Below are positions 11,316 through 23,205 of a stretch of DNA of 64,000 nt, in pieces (the first letter of the stretch is position 1; the number at the start of each line of letters is the position of its first letter). The position numbers were made by a program, and so were the translations under genes. The notes beneath the pieces were generated by a model that was not told where the DNA came from, searched no databases, and saw only the letters and a program-made list of their open reading frames with translations. The DNA is from Globodera rostochiensis (Eukaryota > Nematoda > Chromadorea > Rhabditida > Heteroderidae), in contig JAEVLN010000026.1 in NCBI GenBank assembly GCA_018350325.1, forward strand, positions 860,159 through 924,158, read 5' to 3'.

Positions 11316-11979
11316 TACCAATTTTTGGCAAATCTTAACTTTGGTCAATATTGCCTCCCTTTTTTTCTTTAAACGCTAAAATCCGGGTTTGCCCCGTTCT
11401 TTTTGGGTTTTAGCAGCCTCCCACATCCTTAAATGGCAAGGACAGTCCTTGTAAAGTAACCATCTTAAATTAAATGCCCTTATTTTCAAGAGTGTCCTTG
11501 GAAATGAGCAAGGCATTCGGCCGGAGTATTGGAATTCACTGCCAATTGGACATTTTTGAAATAAAAACGACTTCCGCCCACCGATGTTCAAATGGCCTTT
11601 TTTGCACGCTTTCAACTAGAGACCGGACAACCAGACCAAACCAATATTTGGTCCAAATATTTGGCTTTATATTTGTACAAATATTTGTATTTTGGTCCCA
11701 ACCAGGGCGGTTTTATTTGCCGTATTTATCGGACTTTCAACCAACCAATGACATTGAACGATTTCAGAAAGCTTTCTTCGAGTGCCGTCGTGTCGGTCAA
11801 AAACCAAATTTACTAATTTTAATCGATGCAGACTCCGCCAATTTATTTATGACTGATTTTGCTGGTGATTTGATTCCGCGTCAAAATTTTATTTTACCAA
11901 AAGTTGTGCGGACATGCTTTGAAATAGGCAGAAACGGAATTTTTGCCCCACTTTTTGAATAGGTATTTCTACTTTTTTC
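11316..11979 (+). other. Unassigned coding-like stretch
   Basis: A plus frame stays open from about 11,474 to 11,962. Part of it is a low-complexity ATATTTGGTCCAAATATTTG word array (11,640-11,700). The last ~60 residues (from FQKAFFECRRVGQKP on) look protein-like but match no family I know. It could be an exon of a lost gene. Confidence 0.3.
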
Positions 11980-12046
11980 AATTTGTAAGTACGAGGGTCC
12001 GTTTCCAAGTACTGTACTTGGCATCCAAGTACATATCGGAACCCTG
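11980..12046. mobile_element. Short element interrupting a BTB exon
   Basis: A block of CCAAGTACTTGG-like words ends in ATATCGGAACCCTGG, the same right terminus as the hAT-like element at 24,589-24,971. The left end (GAGGGTCCG) is a poor match. It sits directly before the truncated BTB exon at 12,047. Confidence 0.45.
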
Positions 12047-12352
12047 GATTAAACCCGTGGAGGTGGGGGCGTTCAAGGCGATGCTCAGCTTCATTTATTC
12101 AGACGATTTGAGCGGACTGAACGGAGACAAAATCGCTGTGCTTTGCGCGGGTCAGAAAAAGACTAGTTATTGACATTTTCACGAATAAAGAACAGAATTT
12201 TGCCAATTTTCATAAGGTGCCAATTTTTAATATTTATAAAAATATTAGCCAATAAATATGACGTGTCCGGGCTGATCAAAGCGTGTGTGGACTTTCCTAA
12301 AGCGAAGTTTTGCAATGTTTTCGTCGCCTTGGTCGAGGCCAAAGCCCCCTAA
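12047..12352 (+). pseudogene. Truncated BTB gene fragment
   Basis: Two exons homologous to BTB exons 3 and 4 of genes A and B: 12047-12150 ([20 protein letters not shown]...) and 12249-12352 (ANKYDVSGLIKACVDF..., ending EAKAP, stop). The 5' exons are missing, probably cut by the short element just upstream, and the second exon runs into a stop instead of the BACK domain. Confidence 0.75.
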
Positions 12353-12515
12353 AATGCGCTCTGTTCTGTTGGTTTTTTAATTATCCGAGGTTTATCGCAA
12401 ATTTCATTAAAATTGCAAATCAGTGGATATAATCAATGATCACTCCTTTAATTGCAAAGTGTGCGTATTGAATTGAAAATTGTGCAAAAATCCGTGGGAT
12501 TTATTCGTTTTGGTA

Positions 12516-14059
12516 TCATTTGACTCCGATAAGTTTGTCCGCAGTCACTTCGGCTTTCAAAATCACCGTGTCGTTCTTCGCGTCGTACCATCCGTTGTTC
12601 GGGTCCATCAATTTCTAAACCACTCATTTTGTAAAGATCGGAGTATGGCATTTCGATAACCTTAAACGTCATAAACTTGGGGAATCCCCAATCGTTTCCC
12701 CCCCGAGTGAAAAATTTTTCCCGGCGGCGCCTATCGGCACCGCCGGGCCGCTCCTGGCGCTTAAATGGGAATGCCATCTGAGCGCCGCGCTAGATTACTC
12801 AATTCCCCCCTCCGAAATTTTTTTCTGGCTACGCCCCTGAGAAGTTTTATGTATTTAGCCTACCATCGTCGTTCGATTTGGTCGCGGTCCGTTCCTTGTT
12901 TGGGAATTGCAGCGGGAATAGTTCGGGCAGAACCGCGTTCGGATGAGAATGGTGCAGATACACGCTGATGACCTCGTCCTGTGTCAACACTCCGGACGGA
13001 ACTGTCAAAAGCAAAGTTCAATTAATCAAATTTTGGAGTCGGAATTATTTAACTTATAAAAAGATTTGGCATTTTTAAATTCGAAATATTCCAGTCCAAA
13101 ATGGATGATACCAATAAATTCATAAAAATCGCTCTCCGAGATGAGGGGAAAACGAATTTTGAAGAGTGCCGGACCGAGCAATTCACGTTTATTCTCCGCC
13201 GAACACTCTTTCCCATTGTGACGGCATTTTCGTTTGCCCAGCGGCGTGCCTAAGTGAAGAAAATAAATTAAATAATCTTACGAAATATAATTTTTGTAAT
13301 TAAAAAAAACACACTTAAAATGTAAAAAGCATTTTTTTATTTTTTAAATTAATGTTTGTTTTACGGCATTCCAAATCGCAATTTCTTCGCAGACGAACAG
13401 CTCGTCACGGCCAGGATCTCACACAACAATTGTTGATCAATTTGCAAAAACGCTTTTGAGAGGATCAAAGCGCCCGCATTCACATCGATGTGCTCCAAAC
13501 AGCGGCGAGCAAAGTCTCAAAATTTAATTAAAATTATTTTTAATATAAATACAATTACAGCTAATTGATTAAAAGTAGCCAGCCACCTGTTCTTCAAGGA
13601 AGCGAGCGCGGTCAAGCGCGAGAAAAATATTGTGCAACTCCGGTATGGGAAAGTTCAGACACGCTTTGCCCAGCTCGGCCACGTCATATTTTTTGGGTAA
13701 ATTATTTTTTTTTAAAATGAGCAATCGATTAATTCTGATTTAATTTGTGCTCATAAATTAAAATATAAAAAAGCGTAGTTTTTTTTGACCGGCGTAAAGC
13801 ACAAAGATCGCATTGGCCCCGTTCAATCCACTCAAATCATCGGCGTAAATGAAGCTGAGCATCACTTTGAACACCTCCGGCTCCACGTCGGGCACCTCCA
13901 CGGGCTTAACTTCTTTAACTAAAATTATTATTTTTTAATTTAACAAAATTTCGCAGCACCGGTCCCAGCGGCGGCCTTTGCATTTGCCTCGTCAAAACGG
14001 AACATTGCCGCAAAAACGTCAGAGGCCACCATCAGAATCGCTTTATGTGCTGGCAAAAG
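12516..14059 (-). pseudogene. BTB-BACK-MATH pseudogene
   Basis: Minus-strand exons in order: BTB 14059-13960 (LLPAHKAILMVASDVF), BTB about 13,920-13,790 ([16 protein letters not shown]), about 13,700-13,599 ([16 protein letters not shown]), BACK about 13,518-13,370, about 13,250-13,110, about 13,002-12,850 ([15 protein letters not shown]), then a MATH-like end (WGFPKFMTF, then LMDPNNGWYDAKNDT) with stop at 12,516. Defects: the first BTB exon is missing, the acceptor of the third exon reads AC instead of AG, there are 1-nt deletions near 13,410 and 13,232, and a GC-rich dispersed repeat (12,721-12,748) interrupts the MATH region. Unlike genes A and B it ends in MATH rather than SPRY. Confidence 0.8.
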
Positions 14060-16823
14060 CTTAAATGCAATGTTTGAAAAGCAACCCATAAAATTAAAAG
14101 GCCCTAATTCTTTCTAAAACAATTCAGGGTCTACATACCATCCTTTTTTGTTTTAATTAGATATATATCAGGCGGAATGGGGCCGTCCCGTTTTCAAAAA
14201 ACGGACGAATCCCTGATAATTCAACCGCCCTAGCAAAGAAGCTGATTTCGACATGTCGCAATTTTGTACAAAAAAAGCTACAAATTTTTAGAAATAGAAA
14301 TTTGATGGAACAAAAACGGATGGCAACAAAACAATTTGTACAAACAATATACCTATTTTGTCCAGCAAGCAGAGCTTAAATGCGGAAAAACAAAAAATGA
14401 ATGATTGCTTTACTTTTAGGAGGGTAGGCAGTGCCGATAGATGCCGCCGGGAAAATTTTTACAAAAATTGGCAAACGTTTTTAAGAAAATTGAAGAAAAA
14501 CATAAAAAGTGATAAATTTTTCAAATCTTTTTTTGCGCTTAATTTAAAAATATGAAAAATGTCGGGTCGGGTTTCGGGTAACCCGCGGCAACCCCCTGGT
14601 GAGTAGAGGAAAACGTTAAATAAGAGCTTGAAAAAAGAATTGTCACTTGATGATGCCATATTTAGTTTTTTTTTGAAAAATTATAAATATTTTTTTTTTC
14701 AACTTTGCAAGCTAACTTTAAAATTTAGTTTCTAATTTAAAAAAATTTAACTATCCGTTATAAAATGCACTTATACATAAGATGGGATTACGTATCTTAT
14801 AAATATTTGAATGGACGTTACGTTGGGTAAATGTTCAGTCAAAAACGGGGGATGGACTGACATTCATTCATCTTTGGCAATTAATCTTTTTTATTAAATT
14901 TGAAATATTTTTTGCTTCAAGCAAAATGTTGACCAATCGGGGTTTTTTTCAATTTGTTAAAATTTCTGTCATGAATTAGCAAGTCTTGGGTTGAGCTTTG
15001 TCATCCATAGCGTCTCAATTCTAGAGGCAATCAGTGCTGCTCGATCCGGATCCCGAGTAGGGAAAAATCCCGAGTTTTCTGGTCTCGATTAGTGTTGTCG
15101 GTTCCGAACCGAACCGTAGAACCGGGATTTTTCGGTATGGTTCTCGGTTCGGATAATAGGAATAATCCCCAGGAACCGACAATTTAATCAAAAATGACCG
15201 TAGCGTTTTAGGGCGACGCGGTCGAGACGACGATTGGACATTTATTGGTGGTGCAATGTAGGTAGGAAAATTTATAAAAAAATAAACAATAAAAATCGGC
15301 AAAAAAAGTTTTAAAATAAGTAATAGTAGGTACGAAATAAGTACAAAAAATTCAAAAATAGGTACTAAAAAGGGTAATACTGTGCTTTGTGTGCCGCTCC
15401 CCCTTTTTTGAAAAAAATATGATTTTTTTAAAGTCATATAAAATAACCGGGGCTTTTCAGGGTCGCTGATCAGTGAAATTTGGGGTGCATTTTTCGGGGT
15501 TATTGCAATTTTTTAAGAGTTAGAAGAAGGTCGAAATAGGTAATTATAAAGTCCACTCTTGAAACTCCAAATCAAGTTAAAATGTCTTTTTCGTGCTTAA
15601 CTCAACGTTCCAACTTCGCAGAAGAAGGGTCATTATTAGAGGGTGCGGCGTCCTCGGCGAAATTGACGAAATTATCTGGCAACTTATAAACAATCAATAA
15701 ATCTTGCGTTGATGCTGAGGTCTGACGGAGAAGACAGGCAGAGAAAGAGAACAGACGCATTTTATTATGCAGACAATTTTGCAAAAAGCAAGCCTCACAA
15801 AATTTGTCACACAGTGATTTGTAGGGCTGCGATTTATGATTTAACTTACTATTGGGTTTTATTTCTGAAAAACATGTTTACATATAGTCAAGTCACTCCC
15901 GGCGCCGACTTTGCAATTTTTAATTGCCTAAAAATCTCTTCCCTAATCATCAGTTCTTTCTATGAGCATTCCTTTTGCAATTTTTGCAGGGCTGCCATTC
16001 GTCCTTGGATGCCAAAAAGTCACTGCCCAAAGGATCACTGCCCAATCGATCGGTCACCTATCAAAGCGCCCTCTCAAAACGATCATTTTTACGTTATTTT
16101 GGAGCAATTTTCTTAACAAACCTTTTTGAAACCGCAGTCTTACAAATTAGGTAGTTGTAAAAAATATATTGCTCTCTGCCAAAAGGAATAAGTGAATGTT
16201 CTTGTTTTGCGCTTTACTGCAAACCTAAGAACGGCAAAAATAGTAAGGAGAGAAAATGGTTACCAATTTGTGGTTAGGTAGTCATTTTTTATTTAACATA
16301 ACAATATCTCGACAAGTCTTAATCAGTCGTTTGCTCCCACGCAGACCCGCGAGGGATTTGTATTCTCGATTTTGTAGCCATATGTTGATCAGACGCAAGG
16401 CAATATTGCGGCGTATCACGAGGGTCGGAATGTAAGCAAAAATTATGGTGACAAAATTGTCTCCAAAAATCAAGCTCACAAGCAGTTTTGTAAACACGCT
16501 AATATTTGATTTTTTTTAATTTGAAATTTTGCAGGGGTTTTGGCTCGCTAGAAATGTTTCGGCCTATTTAAAGCAATTTTTACACATTCGCTTTTTGAGA
16601 AAATTTACAGAATTATTCTTGACAAATCGTACAATCAATATCTGTTTGAGCGTGGCTAAGGACGATTAGAACTGTTATCGATTTTTGTGTCTCACCGATC
16701 ACCGCCAAATTGAAAGTTTTGCTCCCTCTCCCCGCTTTGCTACAATCATTTGAACAGACTTTTCTTCTTCTTCGCCTTACTTTTATTTATTTTTTGTTCA
16801 TTTTAGTTTATTTGTGTTATGAA
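14060..16823. other. Long intergenic stretch, repeats only
   Basis: No supportable gene. It holds a dispersed near-palindrome copy (14428-14450), a CGGGTCGGGTTTCGGGT patch (14,560-14,590), and a short inverted element about 15,094-15,183 (TTGTCGGTTCC ... GGAACCGACAA) with CGGTTCCGAACC words. It also has AT-rich filler and an 80-135 codon set of open frames with no recognised family. Confidence 0.45.
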
Positions 16824-17397
16824 TAGAGAGCGGATTTATATTGACTAAAAACGCGAAATATTGACTTAAAATATTGACCAAAAAAGCCCAAAAAGTGCCA
16901 AAATATTGATTAAAAAATGTGTAAAAACTGACCAAATCCAGTCAAATTTTGCGTAAAAACCTTCAAATTTCGTCAATCTTTATTAATTTTTCTCTTAGAA
17001 TTGTAAATGTATTATTTTTAAAATTTTTGAAAATTTTATAAAAAATATTAAATAAAAAAATTTTAAGAAAAATGTCAATCTTTGGGGGTGGATTTTTGGT
17101 CAGAGAAAAAAGTCATTTTTTAGGGCTGAATTTTTGGTTTGAAAAATTTTTTGATTTTTGAGGGTACATTTTTCGTTTTTATTGCATTTTTCTCAAGAAA
17201 AATGCCTAAAATATTGATTTATTATGAAAAAATGGCGAAATATTGATTTATTCACAAAAAAGCCAAAATATTGATTTATATTGACTAAAAAGTCGCTCTA
17301 ATTGTAAAATTTTTCAAAATGAATGCTATTTCCGGGCTTCTCTTATGATTCCCTATTCTACAAAAAAACATTTAAAAAAATAAAAATCCGCTCTCTA
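16824..17397. mobile_element. Non-autonomous hAT element, perfect 8-bp TSD
   Basis: Termini TAGAGAGCGGAT ... ATCCGCTCTCTA are flanked by identical octamers GTTATGAA (16816-16823 and 17398-17405), the signature of a hAT insertion. The 574-bp interior has no ORF and is made of repeated AAATATTGACTTAAAA / TTGATTTATATTGAC words. A related word block occurs at 62,130-62,230. Confidence 0.85.
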
Positions 17398-17492
17398 GTT
17401 ATGAATGAATGAGTATGGCAACAAATGTTAAGCATTTTCTCTGTTTAGCCCATTGAACTCATAAAAATCAAATAATTTGGCAACAAAAACAA

Positions 17493-19225
17493 ATGTCTGA
17501 CAATCCGAAGAACGTGGAGAAACGGCTGCAAGAAATGTGAGTTTTTGCCTTATTTCTACGGCCTCATGGGAATCCCTCCGCCCTCACCGAATCAGTCTTT
17601 TTTTAACAGCTACAATTTGAAGGTTCTCACGTTTTTTCTGCCGCCATAACAAAATTTTTTTTGCAGTTTTTGACTAATTTTAACAAAATCTAAATTACCC
17701 TTTATTTTCCATTCATTTATTTAAACCGAATTTTAGTTTCATTTGTGACGACGTTTTGTTTGAAGTCTTCAAATTCTGTGGCCCTTTTTTGCTCGGATTG
17801 AAAGTTGCATTGATCGGCGATCGTTTTGACTTTTTGGTGGACGCGCATTTCAAATCAAAGGAATGGTCGTTGGGTTATTTAAGCATTCGTTGCGCAGCTG
17901 ACGAAAATGGCGTTGAAATTCTCAAACTCTTTGCTGATCGCAATTGTCGGCTGCCAATCCCGCAAAATCCGCTGCCAGACAAAGTGATCGGATTCGAACG
18001 CCTTGGTATAAGGTCATTGTGTTTTAGATTTTGAGCTTTAATTGAAAATAATTTTACCTTTTGCGTTCAATTGTCTTAATCAGGGTTCAGATTCGTCCTT
18101 GGATGCCAAGGACAGTCCTATTTTTGAAAAAGTCGCATTTCTAACAAAAATTTAAAGCCTCTCGGCGCCGTCGGATAACCAACAACGAAATCCAAGGCTA
18201 AATACGGCTCTGATCTAGGGGAAACACAAAATTTGACCCCCAAAATTGGGTTTGGAGAAAATTTTTGAGCGTCCTTGGATTTCGCTAAATTTTTCTGTTA
18301 TGTCTTTGAAAATCAACATGTCTGTCCTTGGAAATTGCCTTTACCCGATCCGAGCCCTGGTCTTAATATTTCTGACGATTTGGTGATTTTATAGTTACAT
18401 CGACCAAAGTGTCATCGAATTTCTTCAAAGAATTCGCCGACTTTTCGACGACTCTAAAGGGGCCATTGTTTGCATTTTCACGGCCGACTACCAAACCCGC
18501 ACTTGGGAAATCATTTGGCACCGGATTTGGCCGTTCTTCAAAGACAACATTTGCTGTTTTGCATTGCTTTCCCCCAATCTCGTCTATTTGCGCCGTTTCT
18601 CTCCGACCATTCTCCGCGATTGCGCAAAACTCCGATTGATCCAATCCCGTTGTGTTTTCCCCAAATTCCCGGCCGATGACAGTGCCGGCGCTTCTTCTGC
18701 TCAAGCGTTGGCCAAATGGTTGCACACACCCCGCGGGGATGGACTTCCAAAGGTGATGAAATGCGGCGAATTCTGTTCGACGGGAATGGCTGGACTCCAA
18801 ATGGTATTTTGATGATGAATTTCTACTTAAATTAATTTTATGTTTTAGGAATTTGTCAATTCAGTCGTTTCTGTCAATTTCATCATCATTGTGGTGGACG
18901 AACGTTTTGGCTTTGTTCCATTCGAACTGAAGAACAATTTGACGGGGGAACGATTGGTGTCGCGACGCTTTAAGGAAGACAAATGGCTGTTTGTTCGTTG
19001 TCCAATTGAGCGCGACGAAGCGAAATGGGCCGAGTTGGAAAATGAGGCAATTGAATGGAATTGGAATCGTTGGAATAGCGTCGATATTTGCTTCAACGAC
19101 AGTGGCATCGACGATGGGTAAGGGCAAAATGGGATGAGAAGCTTTTTCTCGCCACTCCAAATTTTTGTTTTTTCATTTTCAGACTGCTTGACGAAAACGA
19201 AGGTCCGAGTGAGCCCAAAAAGTGA
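17493..19225 (+). CDS. F-box-like expanded-family protein (346 aa)
   Basis: Five exons: 17493-17536, 17737-18012, 18395-18803, 18849-19117, 19183-19225 (1,041 nt, phases all agree). It starts [12 protein letters not shown], continues [19 protein letters not shown] (F-box-like motif, about residues 16-50), [49 protein letters not shown] and [12 protein letters not shown], and ends [11 protein letters not shown]. This is a large family in Globodera genomes, usually annotated as F-box domain-containing; by analogy it may be an SCF substrate adaptor, which the sequence alone does not show. The gene looks intact. Intron 2 carries a hAT-like MITE (18081-18359) and a larger hAT element lies just upstream. 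Confidence 0.88.
18081..18359. mobile_element. hAT-like MITE in F-box gene intron, perfect TSD
   Basis: Bounded by CAGGGTTCAGAT and ATCCGAGCCCTG (imperfect inverted termini) and flanked by identical octamers GTCTTAAT (18073-18080 and 18360-18367). The interior is composed of GTCCTTGGA/TGCCAAGGAC words. It lies wholly within intron 2 of the F-box-like gene. Confidence 0.82.
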
Positions 19226-19530
19226 AAAAACTGAGGGCGACGAAATTTGGAAAGTTCAAACCGATAAAATGGACTAAATCATTGAAAATTGTAAATCACA
19301 ATCCCGATTTCACCAAAAAGTTATGGCAGGAAATTGATGTGAGAATTTCAAATATGCCTGATCTGATCTGATTTTTGTTGTCATTTTGCAAAATCTGCTT
19401 ATAAAGAAACCGAAATTCCGGGTAGTCTTGTTCGATTTTCTTTACCCGTCCACCTCTTTATTATAATTTCTCAAGGAAGTGTCGAGGTCGTGTCGTGCTG
19501 AAATGTTGGCATTTAAGTAGCACCGGTTTA
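19226..19530. other. Short intergenic spacer
   Basis: 3' flank of the F-box-like gene. No gene or clear repeat is seen. Confidence 0.4.
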
Positions 19531-19893
19531 TTAAGTCAATAAAAACAAAACCACAGAATAAGCAAAGTATTTTTTGTCCTGAATCCAATCGCAAAGAGGG
19601 GAGCTGACAACTGACTCAGTAAGCCTAAATTGAATGAACATCAAATTGTTGTTGTTTAACGCTTTCCCAAATGAATTAACACTAATGATCGACTTTTTGG
19701 GGGCACAGTCCAGCAGTTTGTTTCGCATGTTGTCGATTAATATCCAAAGCATTGGCCCGGCTCTGATCCGAGGCAATTCGATGTCAAATTGAACGCCCTC
19801 CAAAGCGGAAATGCCTGTTATGAACTTTAATTTGTCATTTGGGTATGCCGGACGGACTAATGGTGTGGTGACTTGCCGTTTCCGTTGGTCCAT
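19531..19893 (-). CDS. Possible galectin-like fragment, weak
   Basis: A 120-codon minus frame. The spacing of NDKLKFITG, VQFDIELPR and a later VNSFGKA recalls the first half of a galectin carbohydrate-recognition domain, but the diagnostic HFNPR and WG..ER residues are not present. No upstream exon could be tied to it. It may be a diverged or dead galectin, or a chance ORF. Confidence 0.3.
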   Translation of the reverse strand: MDQRKRQVTTPLVRPAYPNDKLKFITGISALEGVQFDIELPRIRAGPMLWILIDNMRNKLLDCAPKKSIISVNSFGKALNNNNLMFIQFRLTESVVSSPLCDWIQDKKYFAYSVVLFLLT

Positions 19894-22360
19894 TCATCCA
19901 ACAAACATTCACCTTTCTGATCTACTCCCTCATTGTTTTGCTTTGTGTCCATTCCGGCATCGGATAAAGCAACTCACTTCGGTAGCGATCCTGACAGTAA
20001 TTAGCATTTAGTTCCGTTACCAATTAAAGCCATTGAATCATTTGAATAAGGGTTATTTAATTGCTGCTTTTGAATCAGCAAAATTTGATTCTAATTTCAA
20101 AAATTATTTGTGCGACAGCTGGAGCGCGACTGGAAAGTACAACATGCGCCGCAGAACGGTCAGTGAAGCTGTCAATGTTGGAGTTATAGTCGCGGCAGAT
20201 GGGGCGATCGTGGAGGACGCGGTGGTAGCTTTGGGCGTGGGAACGATGGCGGCGGTCGTGTGATATATGGCCAAAACGCATGGATCTTCGCCAACAGGCG
20301 GGCCCATCGCATTACGGACACTTGACACACGATAAGGTAGACGATATGACATGCGGACTTTCTCGAAGGCCAAGAGGAATGCTGGATCCGCATTCTAATT
20401 GAGTTATAAGCTTCAAAACCTGGATGAAAAGCGCATCAGCGACCAGCCAAACCCCCCCCCCCCCCCCGCCTAAAAAAGTATTAGAGAAAATCGCTCGCAA
20501 AAAAACACATAAAATTTTTCTTATATTGTTTCCGTTTTATAAAAATCCGGGCCCCCCATTCCCCATTCAACGCCGTACATTTACAATGCTTCTTCATATT
20601 CCTGACCTTTGACAACCCCCAATCACTGGGCAATAAGGTAAGAAAATTTTAGAAAGGATTTAAAAATTTAATATTTTTAGGTTCAATATGTTGCTAGCCA
20701 AAAGATTGGAGGCACAATGACCTGGGCCATTGATCAGGACGACGATAAATTATCTTTATTGAATGCCGTTTCAAAATGAATTGTGAAAAAAGGAAATTGC
20801 AAGTTGGTATTCTTGTGTAACCTTCGATAAATCTTTGCTTTTTTGAAAAAATCCAGATCCGGACCTGGATCAAGATGGGCGACGACCTGGATTTTTTCTG
20901 GATCTTCATTTCACCGATTTTTGTACAGATAACCAGATCCAGGCTAAATTCTACAGTGGATCAAAATGAGAAAAAAGCATCGTCTACCCGGCCCCGAGAA
21001 GCCAAAATAGGCCTAGAAACGGCCGCGGAACATTATTTTTAACGTTTTGTTAGTATTTTGTCCATATTTAGCTTGAACAACGAAGTATGTTGGTCCATTA
21101 CAATTATTTTGCTAAGAATAATGTCAGTTTATTCAAAATTAGCATTGTCATTTTGCCAAATCTTTTATATTAAAAGACTCGAGCCCACAAATACATAATC
21201 AAGGAGATTAAGGAACAAATGAAGTACACAAAACTCGAGCTCGAAAATGTAATTTTCTAACAAAAAATTCTATTGACGAAATTCGTAATTTTGAAAGCCA
21301 ATATAGGTGATTTTTAGGGCCACTAATTATATGGAAATCCATATTTTTTTGCGCACTCGGAACAACGTATAAATACCATAAATGATGTTTTTAGCTTTGT
21401 TTGGAGCTTCTAGAGCCCATTTTATAATCCATTTTTCCATATTTCGCGATTTTTATCCATATTCCATATTTTTATCAATTTTGCCATTTTTCAAAAATGC
21501 AATAAAAATACACCCCCAAGGATCGAGTTTTTGAAAATTTCAAAAAATGCACCCATAAAAATTGACTTTTTCCAGTCAAAAGACACTTCAGTGCTGGGTC
21601 TGTAACTCTTCAGGGAATGGTTGCCCAAAATTTTTTTTCGGATTCATACATTGCAGCCGAGAGGAGTCGATTGGTATAAAAAGATCACTAACAATTAGCG
21701 TAATCCCCCCAAATCCGGGATGCATTTGGTCATCGTTTTCGTCGGCTATAAGAAAAAGAAATTGCTCATTTTTCGAATCTTTTTATCATAAATTTGAATG
21801 TTTTATTTGCTCTCAGCAAAATGTTTACAGAGAGAATTGTGAGAAAGGAATTCAAAAGTTACGGTTAAGTAAATCGAATTGATAAATAATTATTTTTGAG
21901 TGAATTTACCTAATGCATTTTTATGAAAATATGTCCTTAATTCTATAATTATTCGTAATCAGAGGCCACCCACGATCAGGGTCGCAACAGCACCATATTA
22001 TATGACATTTGCCATATTTTGGGGGTCCGCGCCATATGTTTTTAGACTGAATGTTGGGGATTTCCCTATAAATTTGATTTTCTTAAACAAATGTTGACCC
22101 AAAAACGGGTGATGGGACATTCATTCACTGTAATAAAACCACCACCCCCCCCCCCCCTTACCTAAAATGATCCTTCACGCTTAGAATATGGGCTGTCTGA
22201 CATGTCGCCGAGTAGGCCTAGGAACCGGATTTATATTTACTAAAAAATGTGAAATAGGGGCATTAACTTAGGGACTAAACACCCCCCCCACCCTCCAAAA
22301 TAGGGACTAAAGATGCAAAATTTATTTATGTATTTTTATTCGGCATCAAAGGAAATGCAT
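19894..22360. other. Intergenic stretch, low-complexity and word repeats
   Basis: 20,100-20,290 is GC-rich and open on both strands but unrecognised. 20,451-20,468 is a C/G homopolymer tract. 21,340-21,480 is a CCATATTTTT word array and 21,980-22,040 has related GCCATAT words beginning with a CAGGGTCG terminus. A reverse copy of the intron repeat of gene A lies at 21,585-21,625, and 22,140-22,160 is poly-C. No gene is supported. Confidence 0.4.
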
Positions 22361-22918
22361 AAAGTTGCAAATCACTGACATGATGGGCACTGGGGGGCGG
22401 ATTACATATGAGGCGTCAAGACAGTTGGATCAATCATTTTTGTTAAGCCAAGGAGAGTTTGGGTCGGGGCAGCTTTTAAGAAAAAGAGAGAGTTTGATTT
22501 TGAAAGTTTGGGGGTTTGTTACAGTTACCAGCTCACGGGGGATACAGTTCCATCTATCAATACAGCGATTAACGAAGAGATTGGAGGTGATGGGGGACTT
22601 TTTATTTTTGTAAATTTGGAATGGGTGTTTACGACTAGGACGTTCAGAGAATTTGAGAATATCTTTGGGATTGATGTGTGTGTGATTGTGACATATTTTG
22701 TGAACTAACCATAAATCGTTGCTGAGGCGACGGATTTTTGTCGGTGATCAGCGATGCCGATAGGCGTCGCCGTGAAGAAAAAATGAAAACTCTTACAAAA
22801 ACTTGTCCAATCACAAAGCTTTAACTTAATGTTAGCCTTAACTCTTCGAGCTCTTTCGAGTGGCTTTAAGTATTTCTGAATCGGTTAAGGTTGAAGCAAG
22901 TTATTGTCTGATCTTGAT
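22361..22918 (+). other. Open plus frames, no family recognised
   Basis: Two overlapping frames (22,365-22,613 and 22,508-22,708) are open for 66-82 codons in a G-rich patch. Composition is unlike neighbouring genes and no domain is visible. A copy of the dispersed near-palindrome lies at 22,751-22,772. Confidence 0.25.
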
Positions 22919-22980
22919 CGTTGATGAGTTGGGTGTTGACGAGTTGGGTGTTGATGAGTTGGGTATTGATGAGATGGGTT
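22919..22980 (+). repeat. 15-bp minisatellite, four units
   Basis: Four successive copies of TTGATGAGTTGGGTG with one or two substitutions each. Confidence 0.8.
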
Positions 22981-23205
22981 GACCCCGATTTGAGTGTCCT
23001 TATTTGAAATTAATGTTCTGCTTTCGGATTAATCCCTCCCTGTCTAAAGAAGTAGTTGACCGTTGTTGAATTTGAATACACCAAAAAGTGAATTTTATAG
23101 TAAAACCCGAAAAGTTAAATGAAAAATTCAGAAACAAATGAATTGAACGAAAAAAAATGATAACCGATCTAAACCCTATACAACAAAACCATAAATACTC
23201 GTTTT

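Noticed and set aside
20033..20393. Overlapping long ORFs on both strands (Ala/Val-rich and Pro-rich)
   Set aside because: Low-complexity GC-rich sequence gives open frames in several phases; no family recognised.
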